Below, in pieces: positions 1 to 14,000 of a stretch of DNA of 64,000 nucleotides. The translations under genes and the position numbers were made by a program. Position 1 is the first letter of the stretch, and each line of letters opens with the position of its first letter. The notes under the pieces were generated by a model. That model was not told where the DNA came from. It worked only from the letters and a program-made list of their open reading frames with translations, and did no database searches. Origin of the DNA: Moringa oleifera (taxonomy: Eukaryota > Streptophyta > Magnoliopsida > Brassicales > Moringaceae); NCBI GenBank assembly GCA_021397835.1, contig JAJFZO010000609.1, positions 8,930,001 to 8,994,000 on the forward strand. The letters run 5' to 3'.

Positions 1-480
1 ACAAGGATCAAAATTGAAGGTCGAAAGATGCTTAATAGCCTAGGCACCTTACAACAGGCAGCAAATCTAACGTGGTTGAAGCTGGAGGTTCTTTTCAACC
101 TCAAACAAGAGCAATGTCTACCATGAATTGTTTCTTATTATAATTTAGAATGACCAATGAACGAGTTTGGTCCACATGCAAGAATTGGCAAAACTGAGGC
201 ACCCAAAGGAAAGACAAAGGGTGAGCATGTTGGGCTGATTTGTGGTCCATTGTTGGCCTGACAATCGGTATCTGTCTTCAGTGGTTCAGTTCACATGCAG
301 ATTGATTAGTCTCGTGTATGATGTAGCCTTCAATGTGGACGCTTGTAATAATGGTTCCCTGCCCTTCCAGCAATACATCTTCAAATGCTTCCCTTCTCAG
401 CTTAAACCAGACATTAGACAAAGCTTAACCAGAAGGCAACATGATGCTGTCAGAATTTGATAGTTGAGATTACAAGTATT
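1..480. other. Unassigned normal-composition stretch at window edge
   Basis: Base composition here is close to that of the UTRs and introns further along, unlike the very AT-rich DNA that follows from about 480. No open frame on either strand gives a protein I recognise, and no splice-bounded exon was found. It could be an untranslated or intronic end of a gene lying outside the window. The 72-codon plus-strand frame starting at 242 has no family features and is not called. Confidence 0.3.
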
Positions 481-3400
481 TTATGCTTTAGCTGATCAAG
501 ATTTGCTATGAACATAAGTGAATGATATCACATGTTTGATCAAAAGACACTTTAATGCCTGAAATTAATGATGATTTCGTTGCGTAAATTTATAGAAAAT
601 TTGTATATTTTATCTTTGAGATGTATCTGTTTGATGGCTGTAATAATTTATTAATTTTTAATAAGTTTGCTATAAAAAAGTAAATATTTTCAGTGATTTA
701 TGTTTTTTTAATTTTCTATCTATTGGTCCGGTAATTACTGATACGTTCACATGATTAATCAGATCAATTTTTATTAATCAAATTTTTTATATTTAAAAAA
801 ATAACAAATTAAATTTTAATTTATTAATTTAATTTAAATTAAATTTTATAAAAAAATTTAACAATCTAAGATATAAAAATTAGATATCACATATAATAAA
901 TTTGACTTTAAATTCTTCATCGATGTAAAGAAATATTCAAGCTACTATTATAAAAAAATTTAAAATTTTTTAAATATTAAAAATACATTTTTAAAAATTT
1001 ATACTATCAAAATTTTAAAAATTTTATAATTTTTTAAATTTAAAAATAAATAAAAATAAAATAAAAATTTGATTTGTATTATTATTCCAACAACAGTCAT
1101 AATCTTGTGATAGTTATTTGAGTTAATATAATTTAAATCAAATTAAAAAATAAGAGTTTTGTTAGTCAATTTTGAATGTAAAAATTAGATTAATATGATA
1201 AAATAAATATTAAAGTTTTATATAATTTTTACTTTTTTATGTTTTAATTGTTATTTCACATAAATTTTTTATTAAATATTTTGATAAAAATAAAAAAAAA
1301 TATTTATATAATTTATAATATTAATTTAAAAATTAATAAAAAAAATTTGCTATGTTAAATTATTACGTCTCAATATTTTTAAAAAAAAAATTATCAGAGT
1401 TTGCAGTAACGAAAGATATACACTTATTGTTTTTATGGTTTATTTTGAAGTACTTAATTATTGTTGTTTTTTCAAAGCTCAGTTTCATATTTTATCACAT
1501 CATACGGCAAATTCACTTCTATCTAATTGTAAAATGTTCATTTGTTGGACGGAATGGTTCGATAAAGACGTATATAATCTCACTCCAATGTCTGTAAAAT
1601 AATTTGATGCTACGTTTTAATTGGATCATGTGTTTTTCATGGTCCATTTTTTCCTCTTGGATAAGGATGTTGGTGTCACGGAATCATGGATTTGCTTGAC
1701 TATTAATCCCGTGTGGTTTAATGCGCTTCATATAATATATATATGTATAGCATATAGTCCTACTTAATTCAAACTTTGGTAGTTGTAATAATCCTATTAG
1801 ATTCTGATGAATGTTCTATATTTGGATTTCACCATAATTAATCTCTACCTATCTTGACAATTCTAAACCCCAATTGCTACCCCTTTTTTCTCAAGAGATT
1901 AGTTGTTTTATAACCCCCAACTGTTTGTGTCAAATGTGTTCTGCTGCCTGTAGAAACTTAGACTTCCTCTTTCTTCTCTTCGTCCTCACTGTCTCACTTT
2001 TCCTTTCACATGTCATATGCCACACCAGACAAATGAAACAATCTTTAGATTTTGTCACATTATAAATATTAATAGTAAAAAATCGATAATTTCTATTGAT
2101 TTAAATCATGTTGAATTTTTAGTAAAATAATGACATATAATAATTTAGTAGAATCAATTATTCAGATCATTTATTTTTTTTTATTTTTTATATTAATAGT
2201 TTTAATTACTAAAATATCATTGTAATTTATTATAAGATCAAATATATTCAAATTGAAAATCTTTTACAATCAATTTTGATTCCAAAATTTTCATAGATAT
2301 AGCAAAATATTCAAATTATCTCATTAAAAAAATCCAATCTTTTGCAGAATACTGAGTGTATTTTTTAAAAATTTTCTATTATCAAATTTTACAAAAAAAT
2401 AAATGATTAGTTAAAATTATTTAAATTAAAAAATTAAATCAAAATTGAATGTAAAAATTATTTTAGTGAAATTTTAGATATTGTAATTATTATTATTTTA
2501 TTAGAATTTAAGTTAAATAAAATTAATAAATTAAAATTATTTAAAAATATTATAAAAAGAAAATTTAAAACCACGTTTACTTTTAAAAAAATATGTTATT
2601 TATTAAAGACTAATCAGCATCACAACCACCCTGGAAGCGTCCAGGTTGATTCCCGAAGGACCACTGGCACATAGATATTGACCAGAGGATCCATCGTAAT
2701 GAGTGTGAATCCCCTTATTGGAAAGAAAAACAAAAAACAAAATCCGACTTTCCCGCACTTTCCCCCACTTTCCCTGTTTTTCTTTTTTTATTTTACTTTT
2801 TCTGGGCTACTATAATTGCATGGAAAATCCATGCCCTGGTTGACGATGACAAAATCACGCCGACAAAGCCACATGTGAATAGACACTTGTACCAAACACA
2901 AAACTCTTTTGAAAACGTCGTCGGTATGTTAGGGTCCACGGAATCCCTTCGGGCCCCCGGTCCCTTTGATCTCGCCCTTCCTCCTGCTTTGCGCTAAACA
3001 GAATCTCTAACTGTAACTACACTCTTTAATTTTGTCTCCACCTCCTTAACCCCACCTTTGTCATTATCAATCCTTATTCACCCAAAAATTACAAGATCTG
3101 ATTTTTGAAAAAGTAAAAATAAATATTTAAATAATTCAATTAAATTCTTTTTTAATTTTAAAATACAATCTATTAATTAAATTAATTATGTATTTAAATT
3201 TTTAATTCTAAACAATTTACATTCTATTTTTATTTTACTATTTAATTTTAAATAAATTTTTATTTTTAATTATAAAGACAAACATTCAACATTAGAAATT
3301 AGAATTATGAGTGGAAAAGAAAAATTAATATGTTATGATTAGAAAGTGAAATGGTACCTACCCAAGTGGAAATGCTTAGCTTTCTTTTGGAAGAAAAAAA

Positions 3401-6400
3401 TACAAAAGAAGATGATGGATCATTAATCAACTAAATTTGTATGCATGTGCTCTTCACCCAAGCAACTCCTTTAATGTTCTTTGGATCCATCACCCATTAC
3501 CCTAAAGATTCTCGTAGGTGTTTTTTTTTTTTTTTTTTCTGTATAGCTCATCATTAATGATTAATCACTTTGATTTCAACGAATATTATAAAATAAATTA
3601 TTTTAATTTTTTTACTTTCTAAGTGTTACCCTTCTCATTTCTTCCAAATTTAGTGGTGCAAATGTCACAACTAGCAATCAATAATGTGTCCATGCGTTGA
3701 ACAAATAATGGTCTTCAAGAAATTAAAAATTATTATTCTTATATAATATTTATTTACCAAAATCCAAGACAAAATAATCTAAAATAAAAAAAAGATTACG
3801 TGATTATTAAGTTAAACTTGTAATTAATTGAACATACGTATATATGGAGAGAGAAAAGATATGTTAATACACTTTTGGTAATGCCGTAGAGTGAGGGAAA
3901 ACATATCAGTTTCTTTAATATTTAAGATATCCTATCATAAGTAATGCCGTAAGAAGAAAAAATCTTTTCCTTTATGCCATTTCTTGTATTTATAATTATG
4001 AAACTATTATTTATATAATATTTCTATATTTGTTTTATAAATAAAATATAAAAAATTTATTATAAATTTGTGACAATACATTTTAATAATAAAAAGCATG
4101 TTATGTTTGTAGTTTATTCTTTTTAATTATAATTAATTTTGAACCCTAAAAAGCACGAATTGTTTTATCATATCAAATATTGATTGATAAATTTAATAAT
4201 AATTATTATTATTTATTTATTTATAATTTTTAAATTTAAATTTAAATTTAAAAAATAAAATAGATTAATAAATTTAATCACGAAATTTAAAACACTTAGA
4301 TTACTTAACATGTTTTCTTCATTTGTTTGAAAAATATATTGCATTTGTTGTGAAATTAGACTGTCAAAATATATTATTTTTATTATAAATTTAAATATTT
4401 TTAAATATATAATTTTAAAATTAATCAACATAGAGACAAATATTTCTTTGGGTTTTTTTTTTTAAGGAATGAGTCATCAAAATGATTATATGTTAAATTA
4501 TTTAGATTAATTGTCTGTATATTATTAAAAAAAAAGCATGTCATGTTTGTAGTTTAATTTTTTTAATAATAATTGAGATAATGACAGGCCAAGTTACCAT
4601 TGTCTAATTATTTATATTTATTATAAAATAAATTAAAAATCACTTTCCAAACATACTCATCCCCCGTGGATCACCAAATCTAGAAATGGAAATATCTTAT
4701 ATTCAATTATATTAATCTCTTCTGTATTCTATTAATAATTAAGAGATTTTATTTTTAATTTTAAAAGTCAATGACTACACCCCAAGAATTCAAAGTGGCA
4801 TTTCATTATCACTTCCCATACATACAATAAAGAGTTGAGACTTGCTTTATTTATTTGATTTTTTCTCTTTTTAAACAATTTGAGATATTGGGTAATTCAT
4901 ACTCCCATCTTCCCCAAAAAAGGATAATATAAATATATTTATATTTAACAATTTAATTACAACTAATAGCTTTAATGCAAATGAGTGCAAAGAATATGAT
5001 CCTGCAAGCAAAAAAGTTATAATTTTTTAGCATTGACCAAAAATATGTAATTAATTGCCGACTTTGGTAATAGGATGGGTCACATTTAAAGTGAAATTAT
5101 AAGTCATTAATTTTAATAAATGAACAGAAAGTCAACTTCTTGCTATTGGGTTGACTCTTATCTCTTGTGGCCCAATAGCAATCCCAAGAGCCAATTAGGT
5201 TTTTTTGTTTTCATCTTTTTAAAAATTATTCATTGATCTAAATTTATGTTAAATATTTAAACAAAAATAAAAAGATGTTAAATTAATGTAATAAAAACAA
5301 ATGCATGAAACTCTATATGTGAATTTTATTTGATTGTTATGTACCAAAATCGCTTTAAAAACTTAATAAAGTTTAAATTGTCTTTAAAATTTGATTATTT
5401 TTATAAAAAATTAAATTTTTATTACTATTATCTACATTGATATTTTAAATTGATATTATTGTGTTATTTTTTTATTATCGTAACACATTATATAATTATT
5501 TTTTAAAATTAGTGCGGTCAAATTAATAAAAAATTATGACATAAATGGAAAATAGTATGGTTTCTCTTTGATTATTATGTTCCTAAAAAGTGGTATGAAT
5601 TTTCTTTGATTATTGTTCAAGATAATTTAGAATACTCTATAAACTTAAATAAAGTTTTAACATAAAAAAATATTTAATTTAAAATTATGTGCTCATACTT
5701 TTATTATTTGAAAAAAGTATTACTAAATTTGTCTTTAATTAAAAATTGCAAGCGTGTACGAATTATAATATGATCTAATACCACCCAATTGGTAAGCATG
5801 ATATAAGGATCACGACATCCTCTCAAAGTTCCACAATTAGAATAGTGATAATCCTTAAATTTATAAATATAGTAATATTATATAAAATTATCCATCAAAT
5901 AATAATAATAATAATACAATTTACAAAAGTGCTAAATTGTTTATAAACATCCCAACTCGATTTGGAAAGGAACTGGTCAAGTTTAAGTCATTAGAGAATT
6001 TTAATTTTGGAACAAATCATGTGTGCACGTGTGTATGGTGCACAACTTCCTCATTGATTAATATTATCAAGATTAATAATTTTTTAATATCTTATTAGTA
6101 CATTATTAATGTGTAAAATAATATTAGACCATGTAATTATGACTTTTATTTATTTAACAAAATTCTCTATTTATTGACAACTTTTTCAGGTCTCTCTCCC
6201 CTTCTATGCCAAAATGAAAAAAGATGAGTAAGTCAATGAAAATGGAATGGAAGCGGTAAAAATATAATTACAGTAAAGTAAAATTTTGGGAAAGGTATCA
6301 GAAGTTTATGTGCGGTGTATTTTGTCCCGCTCTAGAAGTGTCAACCAGTCAAACCAAGCTAACCAAAAAGTCAGTATATGACGGCGTTGAAGGAAAACTG

Positions 6401-7147
6401 TCTCTTCCGTCAAAACCTAACCCAATGCACCTCATGTCTCCTGGCAGTTACTTATAACCGCTTCCCCCTCAAATCATTAATTTCTCTCTTTTTTTTTTCT
6501 TCTTTTTTTTTTAAATCAGAACTATTCTTCCCATATTTGTAATAAAATTATAAATTGATTTAAATTATATTATAATTTTAATAATAATTAATAAATGATG
6601 AAATTTTTTTATTAAAATATTTTAAAAAAATATTTAAATAAATTTAACATTTTATTTTGAATTAACCTCTCGGTTGCAAACCATTCTTCATCTCATGAAT
6701 TATTTTTCATAAGTTTTAATATTTTTAAAATTTTAAAATTTTTAACAAATATTTTTATTATTAAAAAATTTTAAATTTTTTATAACAATATTTCGAATAT
6801 TTTTTATACTTATAAAAAAATTAAATTAAATTTATTTTAAAAAGTTTCATTTTAAATAATGTTTTAGAAATAAATCAACAACAAAATTTAAATTAAGTTA
6901 AATTGAAACAACATATATATGTGTGTGAATATTATTCAATTTTTTATAATTTTTAAAAATATATTTTAATGACATAATTATTTAAAAAATTAAGTCATGT
7001 TTTGTAATGACTAAAAATTTATTAATATGTTTTATTAAAAATTTTTGAATCTACTCAACACACTATTTTATAATTTATAATTACTAATAACAAATAATTT
7101 ATTATGTACTGCAATATATAAAATAATATGTGTATTATATAAGATGA
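481..7147. other. AT-rich intergenic DNA
   Basis: More than 6 kb of mostly A/T words with short islands of mixed composition (about 1620-2060, 2620-3080, 3340-3500 and 6180-6480). I see no coding exon, RNA gene or long direct repeat. At least one degenerate inverted-repeat element (about 760-1225) belongs to a family described separately. A pure T run lies at about 3520-3538. Many words resemble those inside the inverted-repeat family, so further decayed copies (for example about 2200-2520 and 6700-7000) are likely but not delimited. Confidence 0.6.
760..1225. mobile_element. Degenerate inverted-repeat element (MITE-like), copy A
   Basis: The right part reads toward an end resembling AATATTAAAGTTTTATATAA, the same terminal word seen in the copies at 27534-28020 and 53640-54150. 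The left part has the shared inner word (AT-rich run with AAATTAAATTTTAATTTATT) in inverted orientation relative to that end. The middle carries AAATATTCAAGCTACTATTA, which recurs in other copies. There is no coding capacity. The left boundary is uncertain because that end is decayed. Confidence 0.4.
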
Positions 7148-7357
7148 TTGCCGACTGATCAGATATGGACGGTTAACTTTGTCACTTGCGTTTCTCATAA
7201 GTCATTTAATCGCCTTTGCTTATGTTTCCCTTCCCCTAGTTTGGGTGAACATGTAAACCATGGAACACGCAAGCCTGCCCACACGTGCCCGTGTGGCCAC
7301 GGCCCCACCGATGGTGCCTCAGTGCGCATGGAGGTCACTCAGGCCTTGAACAAATAA
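7148..7357. other. Isolated GC-rich island upstream of AKT1
   Basis: A block of about 200 bp with markedly higher GC sits between two very AT-rich stretches. It includes a dense segment at about 7266-7320 with an ACACGTG G-box-like core and short self-complementary words. A 69-codon frame crosses it, but the translation has no family features. It may be a distal regulatory island or the remnant of an inserted sequence; the sequence does not decide. Confidence 0.3.
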
Positions 7358-7855
7358 ATTATTTTTATTAAATAATTAAGTTATTAAAAAATATTAATAC
7401 TTAATAATTTAATAAATGAATAATTAAAATTATTTAATTAAATTTTTTATATTAATGTAATAAGTTATAAAAAATATTTTTTAAATTTTTTAATAAAAGT
7501 TAAACATTAACTCATATCAACATAATATTTTTATTTTGTTAATAAGATAAAAAATTATACTAATAAGTTAATTGGGTGTTAGAGATGATAAAATTTAGCT
7601 TATTAATTAATATTAACACCTTTATTATGGTAAGTTGACAAAATTTAACTCATTAGAATGGTGGATGGTATTAAAATCTTTATAATAATCATATCAAGAT
7701 AATTGTTTTGACAAAATTTAGTTTTTAGTAAATGCAATTACGCTTTGCCCATGTGGCTGCTCTTCATGGTTGTACTTTTAGGACAGATGGGTCTCGAGGT
7801 ACAACAGCTTGAGGAGGGAAATTAAGCTCCTTAAGGTGCACCTAATCGTAGAAGA

Positions 7856-7863
7856 TATAAATA
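7856..7863 (+). promoter_or_regulatory. Candidate TATA box (distal) for AKT1
   Basis: TATAAATA, 193 bp upstream of the AKT1 start codon. A transcript starting 25-35 bp downstream (about 7885-7900) would have a leader of about 150-160 nt containing the start-stop uORF at 7986. A second candidate lies at 7956-7961, so the true start site is undecided. Confidence 0.5.
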
Positions 7864-7955
7864 GGGGCAAAATTTTCCGTAGGCAAAACTGGGAAGGAGA
7901 GGGTGACTTTGTCAGAGAGAGAAATTTTAAAAGGGCAACAACACCATCAAATCCT

Positions 7956-7961
7956 TATATA
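7956..7961 (+). promoter_or_regulatory. Candidate TATA box (proximal) for AKT1
   Basis: TATATA followed by GGGAGGG, about 93 bp upstream of the AKT1 start codon. Initiation from here would begin near 7985-7992 and would probably exclude or bisect the AUGUAA element. It is therefore an alternative to the box at 7856-7863. Confidence 0.4.
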
Positions 7962-7985
7962 GGGAGGGAACCGAGAGGGCAATTC

Positions 7986-7991
7986 ATGTAA
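7986..7991 (+). promoter_or_regulatory. Start-stop minimal uORF (AUGUAA) in AKT1 leader
   Basis: ATG immediately followed by TAA, 57 nt upstream of the AKT1 ATG, with no other ATG between about 7890 and the main start. AUG-stop elements are known in plants to stall ribosomes and control translation or mRNA stability, best described for boron-responsive AUGUAA in NIP5;1. Function here is inferred and depends on which TATA box is used. Confidence 0.5.
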
Positions 7992-8002
7992 GCACGTACC
8001 AT

Positions 8003-8021
8003 AGAGAGAGAGAGAGAGAGA
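8003..8021 (+). repeat. (GA)n microsatellite in AKT1 5'UTR
   Basis: About nine GA units lie between the start-stop uORF and the AKT1 ATG. GA/CT tracts are common in plant 5'UTRs and core promoters and can bind BPC-type GAGA factors. No specific role can be read from the sequence. Confidence 0.8.
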
Positions 8022-8048
8022 AGGACAAGCTGTATTATTGCTCTAGCA

Positions 8049-11000
8049 ATGGCGAGTTCGCGAAACAGAGGGGTGTTTAATGTGTCAGTCTGTGGACAAC
8101 CCGAGATAGAGCAGTTGTCAAGAGATGGTAGCCATTACAGTCTCTCCACTGGGATTCTTCCTTCACTTGGAGCAAGAAGTAACCGTAGAGTTAAGCTCAA
8201 GAAACTCATCGTGTCGCCATATGATCGCCGTTACAGGTAATGGAAATATTTTCTTTTCTTGTTTCTGAATTCTTGGTTTAGTTTTGTTTTCTTCATTAGG
8301 AGGTAGGACTGCAGTTTGCAGCTTTTTTTCTTTTTCGGGCTATATTTTAATGCGGGCTATGTTGACTTCACCGCTATTATTGATTTCATCGGAATATTTA
8401 TTTTATTTGCATTCTTTTCATGTCCGTTTTGCTGAGGAACGTCATTGAACCTCGTGATGCGTTTCAAGGAGAGAAGCAATGCTTTGTTTTCGTTGTTTCT
8501 TTGTATAATATGTATTTCTGTTCGCAGTACTTCCTGCCAAAGATTCTTTTGTTTGACCTTCACGGTCTTTTCTCTGATTTCCAAATGTTTTTGTTTTCTT
8601 TAGCTCTTTTTTCTGACCAAAAAACTGTTTATTTTCACAGTTACTTTGCACTGTTGTGCATTTTTTTTTTACCTCTTTTTTCTCATCTGGTTATGTAACT
8701 ATCTGGAAAACGACGATTCTGTATGGTTCTAGTGCTTTGTTCTTGATTATCAGTATACTACTTGGTTCTGTTAATTGCGTTTTCTTTTCTTTTATGATTT
8801 TATTTCATGTTTTTCTACCTGCAATCTGTTTGATTGTTTTTCAGACACAGCTTCATTTGTTTTAAAATCTCAAAATCTGGGTACTGCTTTTCAGAGTTCA
8901 GCTTGAATGAGCTAGTTTTACTTTTTAACGAAGCTTTTAGTCAGTTTTGCGTTTGTTTTGAATGCTGGACTCGTATTCAAAAAGTGAGACATGCAGTGGC
9001 CGTTTTTAATTCGTTTAGAATGCTTTTGTTGAAATTTTGCCGAAGTCCTACCCGAACTGTTCCTAATGGAGGCTCAAGAATCTTCATGTTGACTCCGGTG
9101 GAAAAAACTTTGAAGCTTCTTTAATGGTATCCTGTATTTTGCTTTCTCTACCTGTCTTCATTTTGGTTGAGGATTTAATGCCTTGAAAAAATTGGAAGGA
9201 ACAGTGGCCCTTCTCTTTAACTAAAGATTGACTTATCTTCCTTTATTTGGATTATTCCGGAGAAGAACCAATATGCAGCAAGATTTTAGTTGCTATTTCC
9301 GGTTCTGTAGTTGCAGATCTGATTTGGTTTCTCTTGGTAAATCTGAAGGAGAGTAAACAAACAATTAAAATGTTTCCAGCCACTGGAAAGAGAAGAAGGA
9401 ACAAAAATTGCCAATATTAACATAGACTGAATTGATTCTTGCAGGGCATGGGAGACATTCCTTGTTGTGCTGGTCATCTATAATGCTTGGGCTTCACCCT
9501 TTGAGTTCGGGTTCCTTAACAAGCCACAAGCACCTCTCTCTATTATTGACAATGTTGTCAATGCATTCTTTGCAGTGGATATTGTTCTCACCTTCTTTGT
9601 AGCTTACCTTGATAAGACTACCTACCTACTGGTCGATGATCGAAAGAAGATTGCATGGAAGTATACAAGGTCCTGGTTGGTCCTTGATGTCATATCTACA
9701 ATTCCATCTGAACTTGCTCAGAAGATCTCTCCGCTCCGTACATATGGCTTATTCAACATGCTTCGCCTATGGCGTCTACGAAGAGTTAGTGCCATGTTTG
9801 CCAGGTACAGAGCTTCTTTATATTGTGAGATACCTTTCAAGTTCCATCAATGTGCTGGTATTCAAGTTTTACCTCTGGTTGTCTTGGAGAAATTGGCTTG
9901 CCGCTGGAATTTGATTCAATCCTAACAACTTACTATTTCTTTTAACAGATTGGAAAAAGATAGGAACTTCAATTACTTTTGGGTTCGATGCGCTAAACTT
10001 ATTTGTGTAAGTACCTAGCATTTGAACTGGGACAATTTACACGAAGAAATGCGTTTAGTTTGCATTATTTATTAAAATTTAAATTGTCATTTTAGGTTAC
10101 CCTTTTTGCGGTTCACTGTGCTGGATGCTTCTACTATCTTATTGCTGCACATTATCATGACCCGAAGAGGACATGGATTGGATCATCCGGGGATGACTTC
10201 CTTCAGCAGAGTGTGTGGATTCGGTATGTGACCACATTGTACTGGTCTATCACTACTCTAACAACTGTTGGCTATGGTGATCTGCATCCTGTGAATACAA
10301 GGGAGATGATCTTTGACATTTTTTACATGCTCTTCAACCTCGGACTGACAGCATACTTAATTGGTAACATGACCAATTTGGTTGTGCATGGCACCAGCCG
10401 GACCAGAAGATTTGTGAGTAGATTTGTTGTAAACGTAGATCCATGAACTAACCAAATTTGAATTTCTTAACAATTGACTGAACACCTTTGTTTTTTTAAC
10501 TTTCAGAGAGATACAATACAAGCTGCCTCAAGTTTTGCTCAGAGGAACCAATTACCTGCTCGTCTGCAAGATCAGATGCTCGCACATTTGTGTTTGAAGT
10601 TCAGGACAGACTCTGAGGGACTGCAGCAGCAGGAAACTTTTGATTCCCTTCCTAAAGCAATTCGATCTAGCATCTCACATTATCTTTTCTACTCTCTTGT
10701 GGATAAGGTTTATCTCTTTCGTGGGGTTTCCAATGACTTGCTCTTTCAGCTGGTAATTAACAAAGACAGGCTCAGTTTCATATATTTTCACTTTTCCTAT
10801 TCCATAGTTACATCTGGTTGATCTTTGTTTCTGTGATAAATTTTGCAGGTCTCAGAGATGAAAGCTGAATATTTTCCTCCCAAAGAAGATGTGATTTTGC
10901 AGAATGAAGCACCAACAGACTTCTACATCCTTGTCACTGGTGCTGTGGTAATAACCAAACCTAAGCTTTTCACTTTAGGTTTCAGTGTGAAAGATATTAA

Positions 11001-14000
11001 GGATCATTAATATGCACCGGAAATTGAAATTTTTTATGCTCTAGTTATCAATGTTTAAGATCCTTAACAGACTATTATTTTGACAACTATTGGTCTCTAA
11101 TTTTTGGATTACTACACAGGATCTGCTGGTTCTCAAAAATGGAGTTGAACAGGCAAGTTGAATTGCTTGAACTCTTAAGAAGCCTTTACTTTCTTGTGTT
11201 TCTTACAAATATGAGCTTTCTGAGATTGAGAAGTCAGTGTACTTAAGTGGCACTTAATCACTGCAGGTTGTTGCCGAGGCAAGAACAGGTGACGTTTGTG
11301 GTGAGATTGGGGTACTTTGTTATAGGCCACAACTCTTCACAGTTCGGACTAAAAGATTGTGCCAGCTTCTACGTATGAACCGTACTGCTTTCTTGAATAT
11401 CGTTCAGGCTAATGTTGGAGATGGGACCATTATCATGAATAATCTTCTTCAGGTCTGAATTCGACATAACCATGAATTATCTTCTTGGGTGTGAATTCAA
11501 CTTAAAGTTGTGAGATTTAATCCCATAGACCTGAGCATATGATCCTTTAACTTTGAAATTAACTCTTTGATGAATCAAAATGAGAGTATTTGAAGTCCTT
11601 AAACACTAACAGTAACATAGTCTGAACTTTTGTTTGAATTTCTTTCCTGGTGGCAGCATTTGAAAGACCTCAAAGATCCAATTATGGATGGAGTTTTGCT
11701 GGAGACAGAGAACATGCTAGCTCGTGGTAGAATGGACCTACCTCTCAGTTTATGTTTTGCAACACTCAGGGGAGATGACTTGTTATTGCATCAGTTATTG
11801 AAACGAGGCCTTGATCCAAATGAATCAGACAACAGTGGCAGGACAGCTTTGGTACACGGAATCCTTCAACTTGTTTGTTTCTACACATGGTGTTATCTGA
11901 AAGTAATCATGCTGAATTTTCTTTTTATTGATTTTCTTTGATATAGCACATAGCAGCATCCAAAGGAAACGAGAACTGTGTGCTTCTTCTACTCGACTAT
12001 GGTGCAGAAACTAACTCTAGAGGTACTTTTAGGCACATTTTTAGTCCATATTCATACACAAACCAGCTTTTCTTCATTGACATTCTCTTCTCTGTTCTGC
12101 CATTCTTTCTGCACTTTCTGGTTTGTTTTCTTTTTCTTGTGTACCCATATATTTTAGTTGTACTGTGATGCCACAATTACTTGAAATAAACTTCACCGAG
12201 AGACATTTCCATTTCCAGATTTATATCGATAACAAAGAAATAATATTAAGTTTTAATGGAACTCGGTTTTTTTTTTTGCAAGCGTATTCAACAGTGGGCT
12301 CCACATGTCTAATCATCTAAGACATCATGATTTGCCAAACTAAATTATTTTGCTGAGCAATTTGGCTAAATGAGGATGCAACATATTTGACTTGTTCACA
12401 TGCCAACATATCATCACATCATGAAAGAATTCACTTATCATTATACCTGCTATGGCCTTCACAGAAAGATCCATCTGTCCCTTGAAAAAAAAAAAAAAGA
12501 AAAAAAGCTTTTTGGAATCTCTATGCTCTTTGAAAAATTCTTATCTATGCCCTAGTGCTTTCGTTAGCAACTCATGTATTTGATTAGGTGTTTTCTTCCG
12601 GGAATATGATTTCTTTTCCGTTTAACTATGCTGTTAATATGCAAGAGGGCATGAGTTGTGAAGATTGCATCCTGACCTTATACTCTCTGCTTGTTGTACT
12701 CTTTAAGATCTTCCATTTTTAGTTGGTTCTAATGGTTATTTCATTTCCTAAAAGTGTAAGTATGGGAAATCAGATGTGAATATTTAATACTACTATTCGC
12801 TCATCTTGTTTAAATCTTCTAACTGAAGTTCCAATGGCTTTAATAGATTATAGTTGACAATCTATGAACCTATATGTATATATATATATAAGTTATATTT
12901 CTTTTCAGGTGAAGTGTTATACTCTTATCCAAACCAATTATTTACAACTTACACTGTCACTCAAAGCATGCATGTGCAATGCCGTGTCATGATTTGATGA
13001 TTCAATAATATACAAGGCATGCCTGCGCTAGATTTGGTTATTCTCCTGTGTTTATTAAAATTGTTCAACTAAGATTGTCTTTCCTCATCGAGACAGCTTC
13101 ACGTTTGTTGACTTTTTATATTATGTAATCGATTCCTGTCCACGTGCTTGCCAATTTGTATCTACGTTATTTTTTCCAAATTTCTAAGTTTCCCTCTGCC
13201 ATTATTTAATGTCATTGTGTTTATTTTATAGAACAAGAAGATTGTGTATTTTATAACTTCTGAATTGGTTGTTAGTTGGACAGATAATATTATTCTAAAG
13301 GGATGCATAAGATTTGCAGTCTGAGATCTTCGTGAAATTGTGTGCAGATTCTGATGGGAATACGCCGCTTTGGGAGGCAATGTTGGGTGGGCATGAGAAG
13401 GTTGTGAAGCTACTGATAAGAAATGGTGCAGATATTAACTCTGGCGACGTGGGTCACTTTGCCTGTTTAGCTGCTGAGCAGAACAACTTGAACTTACTCA
13501 AGGAAATTGTTCGTCATGGAGGGGATGTGACGCGTCAAAGGAACAATGGCTCCACAGCTCTGCATGTTGCTGTCTGTGAAGACAACACTGAAATAGTCAA
13601 ATTCCTGTTGGACCAAGGGGCAGACATGGACAAACCAGATGTCCATGGTTGGACACCAAGGGACCTGGCTGACCAACAGGGACATGAAGATCTCAAAGCT
13701 CTGTTCCAATCTAGGAAAGAGACCAAAACTCAGACGATCGTTACGATACCTGAGAAGCAGCAGAGTGGGATCCGCTACTTGGGAAGATTTACAAGTGAGC
13801 CAGCAATCCAACCTGCGTCGCGAGATGGCTCATTCTCAGGCGGGGATGGATCATGGAGCCGTAGCCGTCCAAGGCGCAGGACTAACAATTTCCACAACTC
13901 ACTGTTTGGAATAATGTCAGCTGCCCACACCGGACAGAAGGACTTGCTATTAACAATCAACGAGGCTAAAAGTCCCAGGGCTACTGTCCCCAACTATGCC

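Noticed and set aside
242..460. 72-codon plus-strand ORF at the window edge
   Set aside because: No recognisable domain, no splice or promoter context, and the length is expected by chance.
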